A DNA stretch of 64,000 nt from Pseudoneurospora amorphoporcata (GCA_033297205.1 MU859233.1:1-64000); one strand, 5' to 3'. Positions 37,601 through 49,112 are shown, numbered from the stretch's first letter. Translations and numbers: made by a program. The notes: generated by a model from the letters alone, not told the origin.

Positions 37601-39339
37601 ACTGACCTCCACTGTTGAAACTCTAGAGTACCTTATTAGTTCATCGCACGTCTTTTCTTCTACAAAGTGTTCACGGGGTTTAGTTGTGCATTAATCGTCA
37701 ATGCGTTTCTCTTCCTCCAAAGCTTACCGCTAACAAAAAACTTGGCATCTCAAATGTTCCATGTTCAACGTTATACAACCCCGTCCCTTGTTTGACAGCT
37801 TGACAGGTTGACAAGCATGGCATGGCATTGCGGGCCGGAGCAGCGTTTCCTTTCCCAATGTTTGGATCTGGGGTTCTCTTCTTCCTTGGCAGAAACCTAG
37901 CTTCTGGACCTTTTTTCTCGTTGGTAAAGGAATCTGGTATTGTCTTACCCAAGTCACAGCGTACCATTGAACGCGCCAACATGAATGGAAGTCCCGGGAA
38001 ACAACGGAAACGACGATAGTACATCTCTACTGATGCATGGAATAGCTCTACCTTTTTTTTTTTTTTTTTTTTTTTTTGCTGGTTACGCGCGCGAGTCCAG
38101 ACGGGCAGGTGGGTCTGCTGCGGGGACGGTTGAAGTACGAGATATCGACACATCGTTTAATCTGCAAGGTGATGGATGCTATTCTCGAGTAAGTCTCGAT
38201 TTTAGGCTCAACGTCAGATTCCCATCCTTGAAACGTACTCAATCATGGTTGTTTAGAATGACGATCTCTGCCCTTTTGGCTGGAACTGCAGGTACTTGAT
38301 GATGGTGGGAGATACTGCCGTCTACCTAGTCACTCTTGTGGAAAAGAGCCATGCTGCCAGGCATCACTTGCAGCTTCGTAAATGTACCGTATCATGGATC
38401 TGCTGGGAACGGTGGCAAGAACAGTAATTGCTGGGTTTTTCAGGAAGGTAATTTGGAGATGTGTTGATCAAAGCAATTTTTTTTTTTTTTTTTTTTTCTC
38501 TTCAGAACCGCTGACACTGTTTGCTATACATAGCTGCGTAACAACACAATTGGAAGAAGGCTTTCACCACAGTGTCCGGTCACATATGTACATGCCTACA
38601 TTAGGCTTACATATGGTAAATTTCTCTCCATTTCGACATTCCGCTTGCCCTTTCCCCACACCTCAAAAAGGAATGCGATTAATATCACCACCGTCCGGTC
38701 CCGACTCACATAACGACCTCCGTGTCCGTCCCTGGGCCGTTCGGGCCCCGGCCACTCGGCCAGGGCAGCCGGGGGTCGGGCGTCAAACATTGTACACTAC
38801 CTTAACAAAACCCCCACATTTTACAGCACCCCCCCTCCGGGCGTCAGGGGGCGTCAGGGCCCCAAACCGCCCGGAAGCCAGGGGTTTCAGTTCCCCGGCT
38901 CCCTTTTGGTGACCTGTCAGGGCATTTCAAGCATGCTAGCCGCGTTTTGGTGGTCAACTGACTTTTTGGCAAGGGGATCGTGAAATTCAATAGGGGAGGG
39001 GACAAACATTGCGATGGCGTACTGTATTTTCTTGGATGGATAAACGGTTGGATTTCGTGATTGAAGGAGGGTTATGGTATTTTTGTGATGCTTCGTCTTG
39101 GGTCGGGAATGAGCGCTATCAGCGGTATCAAAACAAATCGCGAGCGTTGAACACCACGACACAAGACGGGATGAACAAAACCTAGGTACCTACCTCTACA
39201 ACAGAAGGGCACTGTGCAAAAGCAAAATGCCCCCCATGACAAGCAGGCTTGCAGCTAGTACCTGTCAAATGGTCAGCCTAAATTGCTGTTTCTGTTTCCT
39301 TGATTTTTTTTTTTTTTTTTTTTTTCAATATCCGTTTGC

Positions 39340-39515
39340 GCATTTTCGCATTTTCCCAGGTGCTCCTTTTACCTCCTCCTCTCCTCCAATAAGAAAATTC
39401 ACATGCCATTTTCGCATTTTCTTTCCCATTTTCCCTGACTGCCATTAATTCCCTCCCCATTTTGTATATGCCATTTCCCATGAATTTTCCCATTTTCCCA
39501 CATCCCATGACCACC
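39340..39515 (+). repeat. Degenerate CCATTTTC / GCATTTTC array
   Basis: Directly after a T22 run, words of the form (C/G)CATTTTC or CCCATTTTCC recur about ten times over 170 bp with irregular spacing. The strand is extremely pyrimidine-rich. It looks like an old, decayed minisatellite rather than coding DNA. Confidence 0.5.
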
Positions 39516-40346
39516 TTCAAGCCAACCAGTTTAGTCCCAGCCGCCACCACACCAAACATCACCACCATCTCACGACCTCATCAAGCCATTTACCTACCTA
39601 CCATACGACAAACTCCACCACCCGTTAGCCCTCCGTGAACCACCCGCCCCGCGGATATGTATGTAGTCCACGGGTGACGTGACCCGTGAGCCGCGACTAC
39701 ACTACTCACTATGAGGCTTATGTAACTCATCACCCCTTCATCACGCCACGAACGGACAACAACAACAACAACCGCCGTAAAATAAACCCCCACGCCAGCC
39801 ATGCCCAAACTATGCCTAAACCATAGACCCTCCGGCTGTTCAAAGCCTCGAAATATCGAACAACTCCGAGATCCTGACTGAAGACATCGTGAGATCACTT
39901 GTCTCGTCCCTCGGTAGAATGAATAGATAGGTACCTTAGATAGATACCTAGATACCTTACTACCGTACCCTTCACCCGGTACATGGCTTCTGATCCGATC
40001 TGATCTCAAAGCGGGCTCGCTCCTGAAGGTACTTACATGTACCTTACTGTAGAGGTACATAAATAACGTTAGGAGCGGTTACCTCAGGTAGGTAAACATA
40101 CAGGTAAGGTATCGAGGGGCAGTGCAGCCCGCCAGCCAAGAGAAGCTCCCGTCGTGCAAATAATATAGGTATCACGAGCATCAACGAAAGTGGACAAGAA
40201 AGAAATGCCCTGGATGGAGAGGACATGGCAAAACATGATATGAGTATGAGGTAGCAACCAAGCCGGGGATGGACGCCCAGAAGGAAACGAACGGTACCTC
40301 TACGGGACTTGACTGCCAGGCCTTGTCAACGGCCAAGCGTCCAACG

Positions 40347-40372
40347 CCATCCATCCATCCATCCATCCATCC
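40347..40372 (+). repeat. (CCAT)n microsatellite
   Basis: Six and a half perfect CCAT units in non-coding sequence. Confidence 0.95.
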
Positions 40373-41011
40373 ACATGCGAGGCTCCGAGCCGGTGTCAGA
40401 TGTCGATATCGTGAACGTGCCGTGAAATCGTTGTGATTTTTCACGTGGTTTGCTGTACCGCTAAATGCGTGAGCTATGCGTGAAGCAATGCGCAAGTAAA
40501 ATGTGCCTGGGCGGTGCTGTGCTGTAAGGGCAATGCCGTTCGTTAATGCTTTGCATCTGTTATATGTAGTACAACTAGGTAGGCATGTGTCCCTGTTTTG
40601 GTGTAAAGTTGAGGCGTAGACTTACACTGTATTGCATCATGTAGAAGCACATGCTGCATGCTTCCCGCTACCGGATCGTTGGGACCTTCATGGACATCTG
40701 TTCTTGGGAGGCTTAGACGGTGGATTTGGTAGCGAACACGCACATCTCCAAAATCCAAACAAGTCAACGAGATAAGAAAATAAAGAGGCAAAATCATATT
40801 ATGATTTTAAAGCCAACATGTAAGACCCTAAACATCCATGCTATGCCATGCTACTGATACCTATCAATGCAGTAATACCGAATGATACCCTTCGTAATCC
40901 ACGGACATCATGGAATCATCGTCCACGGCTATCCGGGCTCCTACCTTAGTCAACACCAATGCTCCTCACAGGTTTTTTCAGTCCTACGCTCAAGGAATAG
41001 GACCAACCCCT

Positions 41012-43150
41012 TCACTTATTAACCTTATTCCCATCCTTCTTATTCCTGTACTTCCTCCGATCCCCCCTTCTCATCAAAACTTTATCCCTCGTCCCCTTCC
41101 CGCCCTCCCAAAACCCGCCCGTGCGTTTCCTCACCACGCTCCTCCCACAGAAAGCACAGTTCTCCACCCGATAATTCTGCTCCCGCGAACACCACCCGCA
41201 AATCATCCTGTTGGCCCACTCATCCACGTGATCCTCGCTTGCTTGGTGACACTTATCGCACGGATAGACTTTGTTGCAGCACGAAAACCTGAACCACCTA
41301 TACGAGCGCTTGTAATGCGCGCAGGCGCCCTTTTCGGGAAGCGGTTCGCCGGCGTGGAGGCCGAGTTTCTGGTCTCTACGCTTTGGGCCGGTGGTGGGTG
41401 GCAATGAGGCGGAGGAGGCAGTGCTGTAGGTGAGGAATTTGACGTCGGGGATCTTGAACGTGAAACGGGCGTGGCATTCCCTGCACACGTTGGTGGTTGT
41501 TTCACCCCGTACGGAAACGAAGCCTGGGGATGGATACGGTGTTGAGCAACGCCCGCAGGTGGGGATGAATGAGGAGGGGAGCATGTCGGCTATTGTGCAA
41601 CCTGATAAGTCGATGAAGCCGGCGCGCGTGGAGTTGGCGTGCACGAGCTCGGCGCGAAAGCGAACGGAGAAAGAGGTGGCGCATTTTTTGCATGATGAAA
41701 GCTTTTCGACGTCGGATTTGAGATTGGTTACGTCGTTGAGGGTTTTGCACCGGTTGCATTTGATGGAGAGCGAGAGGAGGGTTACTTGCAGGAGCTCGAT
41801 GCCGTGGAGTTCGATGGAGGGGAAGGAGATGGCGGTGCCGCGCTCGGGGGTGGCGGTGGGGAGGCTGGTGCCGGGTGTTGGGCCGGAAGGGTTGCCTTCG
41901 CCGTCGATAAACTCGTAGTCTTCGTCGGAATCAGTTTCCGAGTCTGAATTTGATTCAGAAGAACCATCGGCGTTGACGAGCGTCCATTCCAACGGTCGAG
42001 GAATGGCATGTACATGTCCTCTTTCTCCATCCCCCGCCACTGAAGCAACATGTTCCGCCTCCTTGGCTTCCTCATCCGCCTTCTTCCTCCCCTTCCCTTC
42101 CTCTTCCTTCTTCACCTGTTCCGCAGCAGCCTTCACCTCCTCCATCTTCATCTGCGCCGCCTGCTTCGCCAAAGCATGCAAACTCGTGGCCAAGTAATTC
42201 AAGTGGCTCGTCAAACTCATCTGCTTCTGCTCCACCGCCTTCTGCGTAAACAGCTCCTCCACTGCCTCGGCCTCGTTGGCATCGACATCATTCAACAACA
42301 CCCTCAACGGCTGCAGCGGGTACAACAGCGGAATGACAAGTTGGACCGAGTGCACGCTTTGCAGACCCGATGGTAAACTGCTCCTCCTTTTGGGGTCGAG
42401 CGGTAACGTGTAAATCACCCCGTCGCTCGATTTGTGATAAAGCGGGAGTCTGCTCATGCGTGCCTCGAGCTGGCGCACCTCTTGTGCTCTCCTGGCTTTG
42501 GCTTCGGCGATTTGATCACGCGTGAAGATCTCCAGGGGGATGTAGGGCCTCTGCACCACCGGCTTCACCACCTCGGGCTGCTTGATGACCTCCTCCTTCC
42601 CGATCACATCCTGCGGTTGCCCCTCCACATGCCTCGTATCCTTGAACACCGTAATCTTAACCGTCTCCTTCTTCTCTTCCGACAGGAATCCCTCCAACCC
42701 CCGATCCAAAGCATTCATCACCGTCAACAGTGTCCCCCCTTTCAACCCTTTGCGTTCCTCAACAAGTCGATCCCATCCCCGCTCAATATTCACCGCAAAC
42801 CCCCTGGGTATATCCTTATTCCTGACCAACAACCGTGCCACCTTGCTAGGATACTCAGCAGGAATCCGCAGATCGCATTCCAGCTTCTCCAAGTCGTAGG
42901 CGAAATCGGGGTCTGAGGGTTTTAGGCTGAAGACGAGGGAGGTCTCGCCTGTGGAGGGGTCGACGGTTTCTTTTGGGGAGAACCGGCGCTTGAGTTGGTC
43001 GATTTGGTATTCCCGTGGGGAACGGAGTTGGCGCTCCGGGACGGGTTTGCTGGCGACGCGGGAGGGGGAGGGGGTGTGGACTGCTTGTTTGTTATTGGAG
43101 TCATGGGCGCCGGAGCCGGACCCGGATGCTTTGGGGCGGATGGGGATCAT
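41012..43150 (-). CDS. CHY zinc-finger protein
   Basis: A single uninterrupted frame of 712 residues, ATG at 43150-43148 and TGA at 41014-41012. The C-terminal 100 residues hold a CHY-type zinc finger (PF05495): C610-x-H612-Y613, C624/C625, C631, C634-H635, H641, C651-x2-C654 and C665-x2-C668. Before it lie four CxxC pairs (465/468, 487/490, 532/535, 556/559) that could form two zinc ribbons. The N-terminal half has two stretches (about 70-155 and 255-320) that read like RWD-type folds, joined to a charged coiled-coil (about 330-375) and an acidic Asp/Ser/Glu segment near 400-415. Only the CHY part is certain. In other eukaryotes this finger occurs in ubiquitin ligases of the Pirh2/RCHY1 type and in the small mitochondrial factor Hot13. 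No RING finger is seen here, so ligase activity is not implied. The upstream leader (43151-43260, read on the minus strand) is CA/CT-rich. Confidence 0.9.
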   Translation of the reverse strand: MIPIRPKASGSGSGAHDSNNKQAVHTPSPSRVASKPVPERQLRSPREYQIDQLKRRFSPKETVDPSTGETSLVFSLKPSDPDFAYDLEKLECDLRIPAEYPSKVARLLVRNKDIPRGFAVNIERGWDRLVEERKGLKGGTLLTVMNALDRGLEGFLSEEKKETVKITVFKDTRHVEGQPQDVIGKEEVIKQPEVVKPVVQRPYIPLEIFTRDQIAEAKARRAQEVRQLEARMSRLPLYHKSSDGVIYTLPLDPKRRSSLPSGLQSVHSVQLVIPLLYPLQPLRVLLNDVDANEAEAVEELFTQKAVEQKQMSLTSHLNYLATSLHALAKQAAQMKMEEVKAAAEQVKKEEEGKGRKKADEEAKEAEHVASVAGDGERGHVHAIPRPLEWTLVNADGSSESNSDSETDSDEDYEFIDGEGNPSGPTPGTSLPTATPERGTAISFPSIELHGIELLQVTLLSLSIKCNRCKTLNDVTNLKSDVEKLSSCKKCATSFSVRFRAELVHANSTRAGFIDLSGCTIADMLPSSFIPTCGRCSTPYPSPGFVSVRGETTTNVCRECHARFTFKIPDVKFLTYSTASSASLPPTTGPKRRDQKLGLHAGEPLPEKGACAHYKRSYRWFRFSCCNKVYPCDKCHQASEDHVDEWANRMICGWCSREQNYRVENCAFCGRSVVRKRTGGFWEGGKGTRDKVLMRRGDRRKYRNKKDGNKVNK

Positions 43151-46100
43151 GTTTGGTATTGGGCGGGCACGGCGGGGATCTGGAGTTGGATGTGTAGATG
43201 TCTTGATGGCGAGAGGATGGTGATGTTTAGATGAGATGTGTAAGACGCTTTTATTACGACTGAGAGAAGGTAGGATGGCTACGGGTGATTATGAATCATA
43301 ATCATGGACCAAATTGGATGAAGCTGACCGCTGAGGACGCTCGGACCACTAGTGGCGAGAACTAGGCCCTTCCACGGCTTTCGCAGCGACAAATTGGTCT
43401 TTGGATTGCACGGAACTGAAAGTCTGGAAATGGGAATTGGGTGGATATATTGACATCTGGGAGCGGAAATAACTCACCTTCTCTGTTGCAGGAGATCCTG
43501 TCGGTCGATACTTCCGTTCAAAACTGATGACGGACTTCGACTGCCACGAAAGGTGGGGCAACTGAAGCTTGGCGCTTTCCGCTCACCTTGAACGCACAGA
43601 CCATCTTTCACGGTGAACCCCTTTTGTCTTTCACTTGCCAAGGTGAAGGCCGGTGGGTTCTCTTTGGTTTACATCAAAGACACCTGCCCCCACGTCTTCG
43701 ACGCATGTTTGACCACCAGCAAGCGCATCGCATCTGCGAGGGCCCATTAAGCAGTCTTCTCATATCTGATCATTCGAATGATGATCTTTCCATTCTACAG
43801 TCTGCTTGACTGGGCGAGAAGGACGCTGCCGCGTCGTTTTCGACAAGTTCATATACTTGTCAGGACTAGGAACGTCTCCTCCCCCTTAACCTTGGCCATG
43901 GGATCAGAGAAAACTTGGGAATCGAACTGTCCTTGGGAATCAAATGCCCTGACCCCCAGGCAAGCCATGGGGGAGGAGACGTTTCTAGTCCTGACGAGTA
44001 CATGTTTGGCCGTGTCAGTCGATGGATGGCAGACCACCCCAGAATATGACAATCTGCACCATCATGGTCACAACATCAAAAATGACCTCCAGTTGATCTC
44101 ATTGCGCGACCCAGCATCATATCAATGAATCCTTCAACCAAGACTGACCGACATGCGATACTCACGAGCAAGAAGCATCGTGACGTGGGCACCATATGCC
44201 ATCAAGGACATCGGTCAAGCTTCACCAGGCACAACCCGCACCGGGGCAACAAAGCTTGTTACCCCGGAACCACAGACTCGTCTCGTATCTGAACGTTATC
44301 ACAATGTGAGGAAGGCGTCTTGGGGGTTCGCACGGCATGCGCCACGCAGAAACCTTGGACCTGGCGCTCGAATCGGATCTCCATGGCGTTTCCGCAGAGG
44401 CTAGAGATGCGGAAAAGTGACCGCACCTGCGTGGCGCTGCCAACTTGCAGCGCGGATACTGGTGAGATGACGGCGCAGTATCCTATGTACCAATCGAACG
44501 CCATGAGGCTACTGGTCACAGTTACTGACCATGTCGCAATCCGAGTGCGCGGATTGCGGGCAAGAGGAGAAGAACGGTCAGTCGAATGGGCCGTTCTTCG
44601 AGGCCGGATTTGGTTGGTGCCCAACCACGGGGACGGCCCCTGTCATCTGTCGGATGACTTGCCAGTTGCCCAGTTTGTCCAGTTATCGGCCATCGTCACT
44701 TTCGACGTCTCGGTAAGTGTCTTTGTCGGTATTCGTGGGAAGCCAAGACAGAAACCTCCGGATGGGAACAACTGTAGGCTGCCATAGCCCTGCCTTGGAC
44801 ATCTCCCCATCAGAGAGACACGATGCGCTTAACCCTGCGGTTATTGGGCGCGTCGAGAAAGATGATGCGCGGATGAGCCACCGGTGCCGGGGTATGATTG
44901 ACGGAGATTCGTTCGACGTGGAATGATTCTTGAATTTGCGCTTTCGCACCGGCAGAGGAAATCGCTGCGCCGTTCGGGAGCCCGTCGGTTCGGGAGAGCA
45001 GGTCGTAAGCCAAAGTATACGAGGTATCGGCCAGCCTCCGCCGCAATGGCTTGTTTGGAAGCACCTGCTAGATCTGGGTTAAAGTCCGGGTAGCTTGATT
45101 CTGTGGTGAATGGCGCTATGCGGGAGGGGACGCGAGGAACTCACCGGTGATGGAAAATTGATGAGTTGGCAATCATGGCCTCGGCGGTTTCATGGCCAGA
45201 TGACCACCATTTCAAGCATTTGAATCGGTTGCGTGCCCGGCTGGAAGGAAGTTAGGGTTGTAGCAATGACGACGGGGGGTGCTGTGGTGTAATGGTGGTA
45301 TTGGACAGCCCCTCCTCTACACACCACCTTGTCCGTCTCGATGGTCGCGCTAGATAAGGTGCCCTGGCTGGCAAAGGAGGGACGGGACGGTGGGATAAAC
45401 GGGACGGTGAAGCGAGGCCATGTGATTGCGAGATTATCTAGGATTGGCTGATATTTGGTGGAAAGGTGAGGTGTGGTCGTGTTTTTTTGCGCTTCTTTGT
45501 CGTGTTGAGTCGACAGGTTTGAAAAAGGAAGAAAAAGAGGAAGAAATGGTCTTGATTCTTCAAGGATTTTGAAGAATTGGTCGTCCAATGACAGATGGAC
45601 GACCGAAGCACACATCTGCCTTGTCGAGGAGGGTACGTTCTCTGGCTGTGTCGTGGAGGAAGGAGGCTAGAGGAGGAAGCAGGGAGACGCACGCCTTCTC
45701 CGAGCCACTCCCGTTTGCAGATTTGCTCTTTCGATGCTCCACTTGTTCTGTTATCCGTCATTCCCTTACAATCCACCGCAAACGATACATCACCAAGCAC
45801 AATGTCTGTTCATTAACAGTTTGCAACTCAACCGCGTTTCAGGCAGCACATCCGTCGTAAAGCCACAATTCGGCGACGATGAATTGCTCACATAAAGATC
45901 CGACCTAGGGCTGCACTGATGAGCTGCATTGCATTGCAGATGATTTTCTACCAGACTTGCAGTGCATTAGGAACTCACACAGTGGTGCTCCTGGTAAAAT
46001 AAATGCCCGACCGTTTTCTCCTCGTCTGACGGAGCCGTCATGGTTACTTGAGAGGTACCATCCAGGAATATTCCTTTTTCATTTTGTATTATTTTCCGTT

Positions 46101-48043
46101 CGTGATTTTTCTTGATGATGTTCCTCGTTTTATTCCACCACCTCGTACCACCCCTAAATTCCCCCCCCTTCCCCTGACCATAAATCCCGTGGACATCCCC
46201 CATTTTACCAGCTGTCCGTCATCCACCCACCCACACCCTCTTCCCACCCTCGAAACTCCACCCCACGGCGGATGAGATTAAAACAACCGAAATGCCCATC
46301 CACACCCCTTCTTCATTTCTTGGGTCGGAAGACGAATCCTTTCTTTCCAGTTCTTCCAGAAGACCAAGCCGGGCCTTCTAAACAGGTCTCACACGGACCC
46401 TATTTGTCTCACTCACCCTCGTCACCTTAAGATCCAACCTCTCCCCGACGTCCACATCATCCAGTCTTGACCCAGATGCCCTCCATTAACACTTGGACCC
46501 TGGTGTCTTGTCTCGCACTGGTCTGACGCCTTAACTTTTGGAGGTTGTGGGAACAAGGAACGAGATCAGGGCACCAAAAGACAGCACACACATTGGGACT
46601 GGACTGTGACCTCATCGTACCATATCCTCGGGAACGGAGTCCAGCACGTGAGGGCGAACGGCCTCGCTACTGGGCTTAAATTCTACTGTTATAGCCTCGG
46701 ACGACGTCAATGGATTCTCATGTGAGAAGTCCGCGGGCGCAAGTGAGTGGCTCAGCCTAACGCTTACTACCTACCATACATGTTGTACAAGTAGGTCGCA
46801 ATAGGAATAGCGTCAAGCGGTCTCCTGCAGCTAGTCACTCAGAGGTTACTCAGCCGCCGCCTTCATCATATGTCTCTTTACTATAACACTTTCAGACGGA
46901 TCGAGATCATGTCTATCTTCCTTTAGGCCTTTTTCACTCCAATCCCCAGGACACATCTTACCAGCTAGCTGTAGGGCATCGGAAGAAGCAAAGCTATTCT
47001 CATGCAACCCCCATTTCATCCTTGCCATAATGACTAATAAATGCTGGTACCTGGAAGTAAACGACAAGCATACATCACATCCCACGGAGTCTTCTTATTC
47101 TACCTACCCATATACGACTGCGTCTATTTTTCACGTGTAGTTACCAAGAGATATTCGCAAGTGTCAAAGACGGAGAGCGGACAGATGAAGGCCAACAAGA
47201 CAAGACAAATGCATCGTTCGCACGCGGACTTTATGCCAAACACAGAAGGCAAATAAAAGGAGCACCGATGTACCTTGATTTCACAAGCAAAGAAAGAGCT
47301 CGAAAGCTGTTGTCTCACAGACGCAGCTGCCAATGACTGTGCGATAAGACCATAATGACCCCGAGCCACTCCGACTCCAGACTTGGACGCTCGACTTCCC
47401 TTGCTGAACAGCTGAACTCCTTCCGAATCTCCGTGCTGAACCCCGTATGGACCCCGTATGAACCCCATATGAACTCCATGCCGAATTTCGTGCTGAAGTG
47501 CTGAGCTCTACGTTAAACACCACACTGAATTCTCTACTAAAGGTTCTGCGTAAGTCTACTGCCCTGCAGGCCCTGGGGCTACGTCGGACCACCACCGTGC
47601 TGGTATGTTTCCCAGGGGGCAGGCCTGACCACAAGCCGTGAATAGCTACATACCTAGCTCAGATCACCTCACAATTACACATGACCTTCTTGGCGGATGG
47701 AGGAAGTACACAGATTGAGGACCTAGTCAGCAGGAAATTCTGGTAAAGCAATATGGTAAGTCAATTCGAGTTTGTTTACAGTAGCAGACCTGCACCAGTC
47801 ACCCATCACTGCCAAAACACGCAAAGCAGCCATTCACCACTACAAACAAACTAGTCATTTACGATGCCCAAGTCCCCGATTCTTAGAGTGTTACCTATCT
47901 CCACCTGCATGCATCAAAACAACGAAAACAAGTCCACAAACACCAACCGGTCATCATAATTACGATAGAAAGTTTCAAATGTCGTTAAACCGCTAGAATC
48001 ATCTCCAACACAACCTAATCTACAGATGATCTACCGCATTACA
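43151..48043. other. Promoter of the CHY gene and 4.8 kb without a supportable gene
   Basis: The first 150 bp or so are the leader and promoter of the minus-strand CHY gene. Beyond that I find only short frames without coding character, the foldback at 43850-44004, and four imperfect 11-bp units (ACCCCGTATGA-like) at about 47447-47490. Confidence 0.45.
43850..44004. repeat. 155-bp foldback with 36-bp inverted arms
   Basis: The left arm 43850-43885 (GTCAGGACTAGGAACGTCTC at its core) is the reverse complement of 43969-44004, with three transition mismatches. The loop is 83 bp and has no similarity to a tRNA. This is the layout of a small foldback/MITE-type insertion or of a transcript hairpin. 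Confidence 0.8.
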
Positions 48044-48623
48044 CTAACCCGTGTCGCATTGTCCAGCCAGTGAGCGTCGGCCAAAAACTTCGCCATGCTG
48101 GTGGTGTGGATTTAAAGTGTTTCTTTCAATAAAGAAAGCCGGACCGAACTGATTCTGAGGCGTAGGGTCCCCCATGCCACCCTTTAGCATAGACGCGCCC
48201 GTCGCGCCGGCGTCGGAGCGGAACTCCAATCGTTCTGGTTATGGTCGTGATTGTGGTGATTGTGACCGTGGTCACGACCGTAGTCTCGACCGTAGTTACG
48301 AAGCTGTGCCTGGTTGTCGGGGCCATGGTTGTTATAGTTATAACCGTGGTGGTTATGACCAACGAGATTTCGACCAGGGCTATGATAGATGTGAAGATTC
48401 AAAGACGCAACCCTTTACGATAGCCGCGCCGGCATCGGAGCCGAACTCCACCGGGATTGGCCGCCGGGAGGGCCAGCATGTATACATCATCCCAGAAGCA
48501 CCAAAATTGCAACGGATGGTTGTAAGCCAAACGCGGCCCTGGCCTGTAGTTCGTGACCAGACCCGTACTGGGATCACAGTAGGACCAAGTCGGGTGAGGG
48601 TCGTAGTATAACCAACCCTGGCA
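48044..48623. other. Low-complexity locus with an internal duplication, coding strand unclear
   Basis: On the minus strand 48.62-48.50 kb reads as an aromatic-rich peptide (LYYDPHPTWSYCDPSTGLV...), and 48.40-48.18 kb as a His/Asn/Gly-rich one (HNHHGYNYNNHG). The two are in different frames. On the plus strand an ATG frame at 48174-48611 gives a 145-residue Gly/Arg/Asp/Tyr-rich protein (YGRDCGDCDRGHDRS). A block of about 35 bp at 48196-48233 recurs at 48416-48455 with a 9-bp indel, so the plus frame is kept across it. I cannot decide between strands. It may be a spliced minus gene or a relic. Confidence 0.3.
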
Positions 48624-48650
48624 CACCTTCTTCACCGCGAGCTTTTCCAT

Positions 48651-48862
48651 CCCAGACCAACATGATTTGGTCGTAGACAAACCCCAGGCCAACATGATTT
48701 GGACAGGCTTTGGCACTGCAACACCCCAGCTCCCAGACCAACATGATTTGTAACGTCGACGGGCAGTGCAACACACCAGAGACCCAGACCAACATGATTT
48801 GGTCATAGAAAGACCCCAGGCCAACATGATTTGGACAGAAAAAGCCCAGGCCAACATGATTT
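48651..48862 (-). repeat. Six copies of CCAACATGATTTGG
   Basis: The 14-bp core occurs at about 48657, 48689, 48737, 48789, 48821 and 48850, always preceded by CCCAGA or CCCAGG. Copies 1-2 and 4-5 form near-identical dimers with the same spacer. The core has CCAA...TTGG symmetry around CATGAT. Read on the minus strand the array would add repeats such as NHVGLGF or QIMLVW to a peptide. Confidence 0.85.
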
Positions 48863-49112
48863 ACAACTGGTAGGTTGTTTATGAGAAGCTCGGCCTCATC
48901 GGGCTTTCCTTGTGAAGGCCAAGAGCCCTCTCCCGCTCCTCCCTCTCCTCCTTCTCCCTGCGCTGTCCAAGCCCGACATTTTGTGTAATCGGTGTATTCA
49001 GATCGATGTGCCGTCGATAGTTGATGGTTTGTCACGATTTTAGATAAGCGCTTGGGACGGCCTCTACGACGCTTGCCCCCGGGGGGGTCTTGGGCAGTTT
49101 CGAGGATGCCGA

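Larger units (their letters stand above)
23494..41011. other. 17.5-kb gene-poor stretch
   Basis: No frame here combines length, ATG start and the C-ending codon preference seen in the genes on either side. A 190-codon ATG frame at 31911-32483 is about as long as chance would give for this much sequence. The stretch holds homopolymer runs at 28671-28697 (A27), 33503-33519 (A17), 38053-38077 (T25), 38476-38496 (T21) and 39304-39325 (T22), a CCAT microsatellite, a GC-rich block at 38.70-38.90 kb, and many GGTAGGTA/CCTACCTA words typical of Sordariales intergenic DNA. Non-coding transcripts are possible but not shown. Confidence 0.5.
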
